Source: Microbacteriaceae bacterium UBA6152 (GTDB lineage: Bacteria; Actinomycetota; Actinomycetes; Actinomycetales; Microbacteriaceae). From it: 12,842 nucleotides of DNA. The notes under the pieces were generated by a model. That model ran no database searches, was not told the DNA's origin, and worked only from the letters and a program-made list of their open reading frames with translations. The stretch is taken from NCBI GenBank assembly GCA_002423075.1, contig DIUS01000061.1:1-12842 (forward strand). Direction: 5' to 3'. A program made the translations under genes and the position numbers. Shown here in pieces: positions 10,381 to 12,842 of this stretch (its first letter is position 1; the number at the start of each line of letters is the position of its first letter).

Positions 10381-12710
10381 TGCGAGCATCCGCACCCCAG
10401 CGCGCGGCGCCGCGACCGGCACCGCGTCGTCCGACGCCACGCACCTCCGTTCTCGTCTCGGCGACGGTCTTCACGATCGCGGCGTGGAGTGTGATCGCGG
10501 CAGTGCTCTGGCCGATCTATCGCGACCCCTCCTTCGTGGTTCTCGCGGTCGTCGCCCTCGCGATCGCGGTGACGCTCGGTCTGGTCTCGACGCTCGGGCG
10601 GTGGCCGGCGTCGGGCGTCATCCTGGCCGCCAGCGCGGCCTTCATCGTGGTCGGAGTTCCGCTCGCCGTGCCGTCGCGCACCGTCTACGGCGTGCTGCCT
10701 GAACCGCAGGGTCTGCTCGACCTTGTGGCCGGGGTCGCGCTCGGCTGGCGTCAGCTCGTCACGATCGATCTGCCCGTCGGCAACTATCAGGCCCTGCTGG
10801 TCCCCGCTCTCGTGATCCTGCTGGCGGGGCCGCTCGTCACGCTCTCGATTGCGCTGCGCACCGGGGTGGGCGAGCTCGCGGCTGCCGTACCGCTGGCAGC
10901 GCTGCCGCTCGCGATCGGTCTGGGGGCCGAGCGGGTCGCACTGCCGATCTCGACCGCGATCTCTCTGGCCGCGGTGCTACTGCTGTGGATGGCCGTCTGG
11001 AGACGGCATCGACGTCGTGCCTCCCTCGGCGCGGCTGCGGCAACCGCCGACTCTCGGTGGGCAGGGGTTCGAGCGATCGCCACCGCCCTCGCCCTCGTGC
11101 TCGTCGCGGGCGGGGCGGGCGCTGGAGCCGTCGCGCTCCTGCCGCCGGCGGGGGAGCGCACGGTGCTGCGCACGATCGTCGAGCGCCCGTTCGACCCGCT
11201 CAAGCAGCCCAGCCCGCTCGCCGCCTACCGCGCGTCATTCGCCGACGAGGTCGTTGAGGCGCCGGCTGTGACCATTGCGGGCGCCCCGTCGGGCAGTCGC
11301 GTGCGGCTTGCCGTGCTCGACAGCTACGACGGGGTCGTGTTCGCGGTCGGCAGCGACAGGGTCGATAGCGCGTCTGGCCGGTTTGTGCGCATTCCGACGC
11401 AGCGCGACCTCGCCGGCATCGACGGTCAGCGGGTGCGAGTGTCGATTCGACTCGAGAGATCGACCGGTGTCTGGCTGCCACTCGTCGGCGAGTTCGGCGC
11501 GATCGAGTTCGCGGGCGATGACGCCGCCGACGTGCGCGATCAGTTCGTGTACAACGCCGTGACCAATACTGCTGCTCTCGTCGGCGGAGCAGACACAGGT
11601 CTCGCCTACACGCTCGAGTCGCTCGCGACCGACAGCGCGCCCGTGACGCTCTCGACGGCTGTGCCCGGTGATGCAGAGGTGCCCGGCATCGTCGCAATTC
11701 CAGAGTCGCTGCGCGAGTGGCTCGATGCCGTCGCCCCTGTCGACCAGACGGCCGGTGCTCGCCTGCAGCGTGCGGTCGCCGCCCTGCAGCGCGACGGCTA
11801 CCTCAGCCATGGCGTCGCTGACGATGAGGCGCCGAGCCGTTCTGGGCATTCGGTCGAACGTCTCGACGAGCTCTTCACTCAGCGGCCGATGATCGGCGAT
11901 GCCGAGCAATACGCCGCGGCCGCCGCGCTCATCGCGCGCGAGCTCGGCTTCCCTTCGCGCGTCGTGCTCGGCTTCGGGCCGCTCGAGAGTGGCGAAGAAG
12001 TAACGGTGCTCGAAGGTGACCGTACCGCCTGGGTCGAGATCTCGACCGGGTCGTCCGGCTGGGTGCCCGTCGATGTTGTTCCAGAGCGCCGAGAGCTTCC
12101 GCCTATCGAGCCGGAAGATCCGATTCCGGTCTCGCGACCGCAGAATGCGCCGCAGCCTCCGATCGACGACCCGCCGGCCCTCGACGAGCTCGCGCCGCCT
12201 GAGATCGAGCAGGCCGACAACCCTGCGATCGATCCGTTCTGGCAGGCGGTGCTCGCCGTCATCGCGGTGCTCGGCTGGGTGTTGCTCGTCGCTGGCCTCA
12301 TCGCTTCGCCCATGCTCGGAGTCGCCGCAGCCAAGCTGCGTCGACGTCGACGTCGCCGCACGGCGGCAGACCCCACCGCGCGCATTCTGGGTGGTTGGCG
12401 CGAACTCATCGATGAGGCGCGTGACTTCGGAGTTGAGCTGCCCCCCGCGGCGACCCGCTCAGAGCTCGCGACGGTGCTCGAACGGCCTCAGGCGCTCGTG
12501 CTCGCCCGCGTGGCCGACCGAGCGGTGTACGCCCCAGAAGAGCCCACGAGCTCAGAAGCCGATCGAGTGTGGCTCGCGGCCGACGCGGTGCGGGCATCCC
12601 TCGCCGACGGCCGCTCGCGACGCGACCGCTGGCGGGCCGCGATCTCGCCTGCGTCGCTGCGTCGGTATTCTGGGGCGACGCCAGCGTCGACGGGGGGTCG
12701 GAGGGCATGA
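10377..12710 (+). CDS. TgpA-like polytopic transglutaminase-fold protein, apparently catalytically inactive
   Basis: A 777-aa membrane protein with TgpA-like (DUF3488-transglutaminase-DUF4129) order. ATG 10377 overlaps the DUF58 stop as ATGA; the codon after it is also ATG. Hydrophobic segments lie at about 24-48, 52-70, 80-98, 137-160, 166-186, 189-207 and 231-255. A large outside domain (about 256-618) ends in the transglutaminase-like core (about 455-575), followed by a Pro-rich stretch (574-611), a last membrane segment (about 622-646), a poly-Arg stop-transfer stretch (655-661) and a cytoplasmic tail resembling DUF4129 (about 670-745). In the core, the catalytic Cys position of the usual G-D-C-E-Q-Y motif is Ala509 (GDAEQYA), and the His position of HAWVE is Thr550 (TAWVE); only the Asp of GWVPVD (Asp566) remains. 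Cross-linking or proteolytic activity is therefore unlikely, and a binding or scaffold role is more plausible. Family call is firm; inactivity is inferred from these two residues. Confidence -1.
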   Translation: MMRASAPQRAAPRPAPRRPTPRTSVLVSATVFTIAAWSVIAAVLWPIYRDPSFVVLAVVALAIAVTLGLVSTLGRWPASGVILAASAAFIVVGVPLAVPSRTVYGVLPEPQGLLDLVAGVALGWRQLVTIDLPVGNYQALLVPALVILLAGPLVTLSIALRTGVGELAAAVPLAALPLAIGLGAERVALPISTAISLAAVLLLWMAVWRRHRRRASLGAAAATADSRWAGVRAIATALALVLVAGGAGAGAVALLPPAGERTVLRTIVERPFDPLKQPSPLAAYRASFADEVVEAPAVTIAGAPSGSRVRLAVLDSYDGVVFAVGSDRVDSASGRFVRIPTQRDLAGIDGQRVRVSIRLERSTGVWLPLVGEFGAIEFAGDDAADVRDQFVYNAVTNTAALVGGADTGLAYTLESLATDSAPVTLSTAVPGDAEVPGIVAIPESLREWLDAVAPVDQTAGARLQRAVAALQRDGYLSHGVADDEAPSRSGHSVERLDELFTQRPMIGDAEQYAAAAALIARELGFPSRVVLGFGPLESGEEVTVLEGDRTAWVEISTGSSGWVPVDVVPERRELPPIEPEDPIPVSRPQNAPQPPIDDPPALDELAPPEIEQADNPAIDPFWQAVLAVIAVLGWVLLVAGLIASPMLGVAAAKLRRRRRRRTAADPTARILGGWRELIDEARDFGVELPPAATRSELATVLERPQALVLARVADRAVYAPEEPTSSEADRVWLAADAVRASLADGRSRRDRWRAAISPASLRRYSGATPASTGGRRA
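12666..12671 (+). promoter_or_regulatory. Weak candidate internal -10 element (TATTCT) before the zinc-ribbon gene
   Basis: TATTCT followed by GGGG lies 35 nt before the ATG at 12707, inside the end of the preceding gene. Its form and distance resemble the TACACT candidate upstream of the kinase. No good -35 hexamer is visible. It could give the downstream zinc-ribbon gene additional independent transcription, but chance is a serious alternative. Confidence -1.
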
Positions 12711-12842
12711 ACTGCCAGCACTGCGGTGCCGATCTGCCGCCCATCGCCATGTTCTGCGGCGAATGCGGACGATCGGTCTCGGCGCGATCCGTTGTGCCCC
12801 CGGTCGAGGGGAGACCCGAAGCGCCCGTCAGCGCGCGCGTCG
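12707..12842 (+). CDS. Zinc-ribbon protein, 3'-truncated by the window edge
   Basis: Only the first 45 codons are present. The start ATG overlaps the stop of the preceding gene (ATGA) and sits just after GGAGGG at 12700-12705, closer than usual for an SD, so coupled reinitiation probably contributes. The N-terminus carries a zinc-ribbon: Cys3-x2-Cys6, ten residues, then Cys17-x2-Cys20 (MNCQHCGADL then MFCGECG). After residue 22 the sequence becomes Pro/Ser/Val-rich and looks like a disordered linker. Zinc-ribbon heads like this are often joined to FHA domains, further zinc ribbons or membrane segments in actinobacteria. An FHA domain would fit a locus containing a Ser/Thr kinase, but nothing past the linker is visible, so the function is open. 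Confidence -1.
   Translation, partial: MNCQHCGADLPPIAMFCGECGRSVSARSVVPPVEGRPEAPVSARV

Noticed and set aside
12339..12358. Repeated GTCGAC palindromes
   Set aside because: They encode the poly-Arg stop-transfer stretch after the last membrane segment; the repetition follows from CGT/CGA/CGC Arg codons rather than from a binding site.

Overview
This is a GC-rich window of about 12.8 kb in which essentially every base is coding and every supported gene is on the + strand. The strong G/C third-position bias, heavy use of TCG, CTC, GTC and GCG codons, G-rich ribosome binding sites and short ATGA/GTGA gene overlaps point to an Actinomycetota genome. The gene set and codon style suggest Microbacteriaceae, but that family-level placement is an impression rather than a proof.

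Layout: (1) the 3' part of a PP2C-type Ser/Thr phosphatase; (2) a 59-bp gap, the only real intergenic space, with a candidate promoter and a short direct repeat; (3) a transmembrane Ser/Thr protein kinase with a small FN3-like ectodomain; (4) a giant 1971-residue membrane-anchored surface protein built from a propeller-like head, about 11 Ig/cadherin-like repeats and about 5 FN3-like domains; (5) a MoxR-type AAA+ ATPase; (6) a DUF58 membrane protein; (7) a polytopic TgpA-like transglutaminase-fold protein that has lost two of its three catalytic residues; (8) the first 45 codons of a zinc-ribbon protein that continues past the window. No stretch above 300 bases lacks a gene, and I see no RNA genes, CRISPR arrays, insertion sequences or phage genes.

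The genes look like one operon from the kinase onward. Kinase and giant protein are 4 bp apart, and the next four junctions are each a 4-bp stop/start overlap (ATGA, GTGA, ATGA, ATGA). My working model, which is inference, is an envelope-directed signalling and assembly module. The kinase/phosphatase pair sets a phosphorylation state in the cytoplasm. MoxR and DUF58 remodel or mature a membrane complex containing the giant adhesin-like protein and the transglutaminase-fold protein. The zinc-ribbon protein may be a further cytoplasmic adaptor. MoxR-DUF58-transglutaminase triads are a known recurring arrangement. The physical fusion of that triad with a kinase/phosphatase pair and a roughly 16-domain surface fibre, plus the degenerate active site of the transglutaminase, is the part most worth studying.
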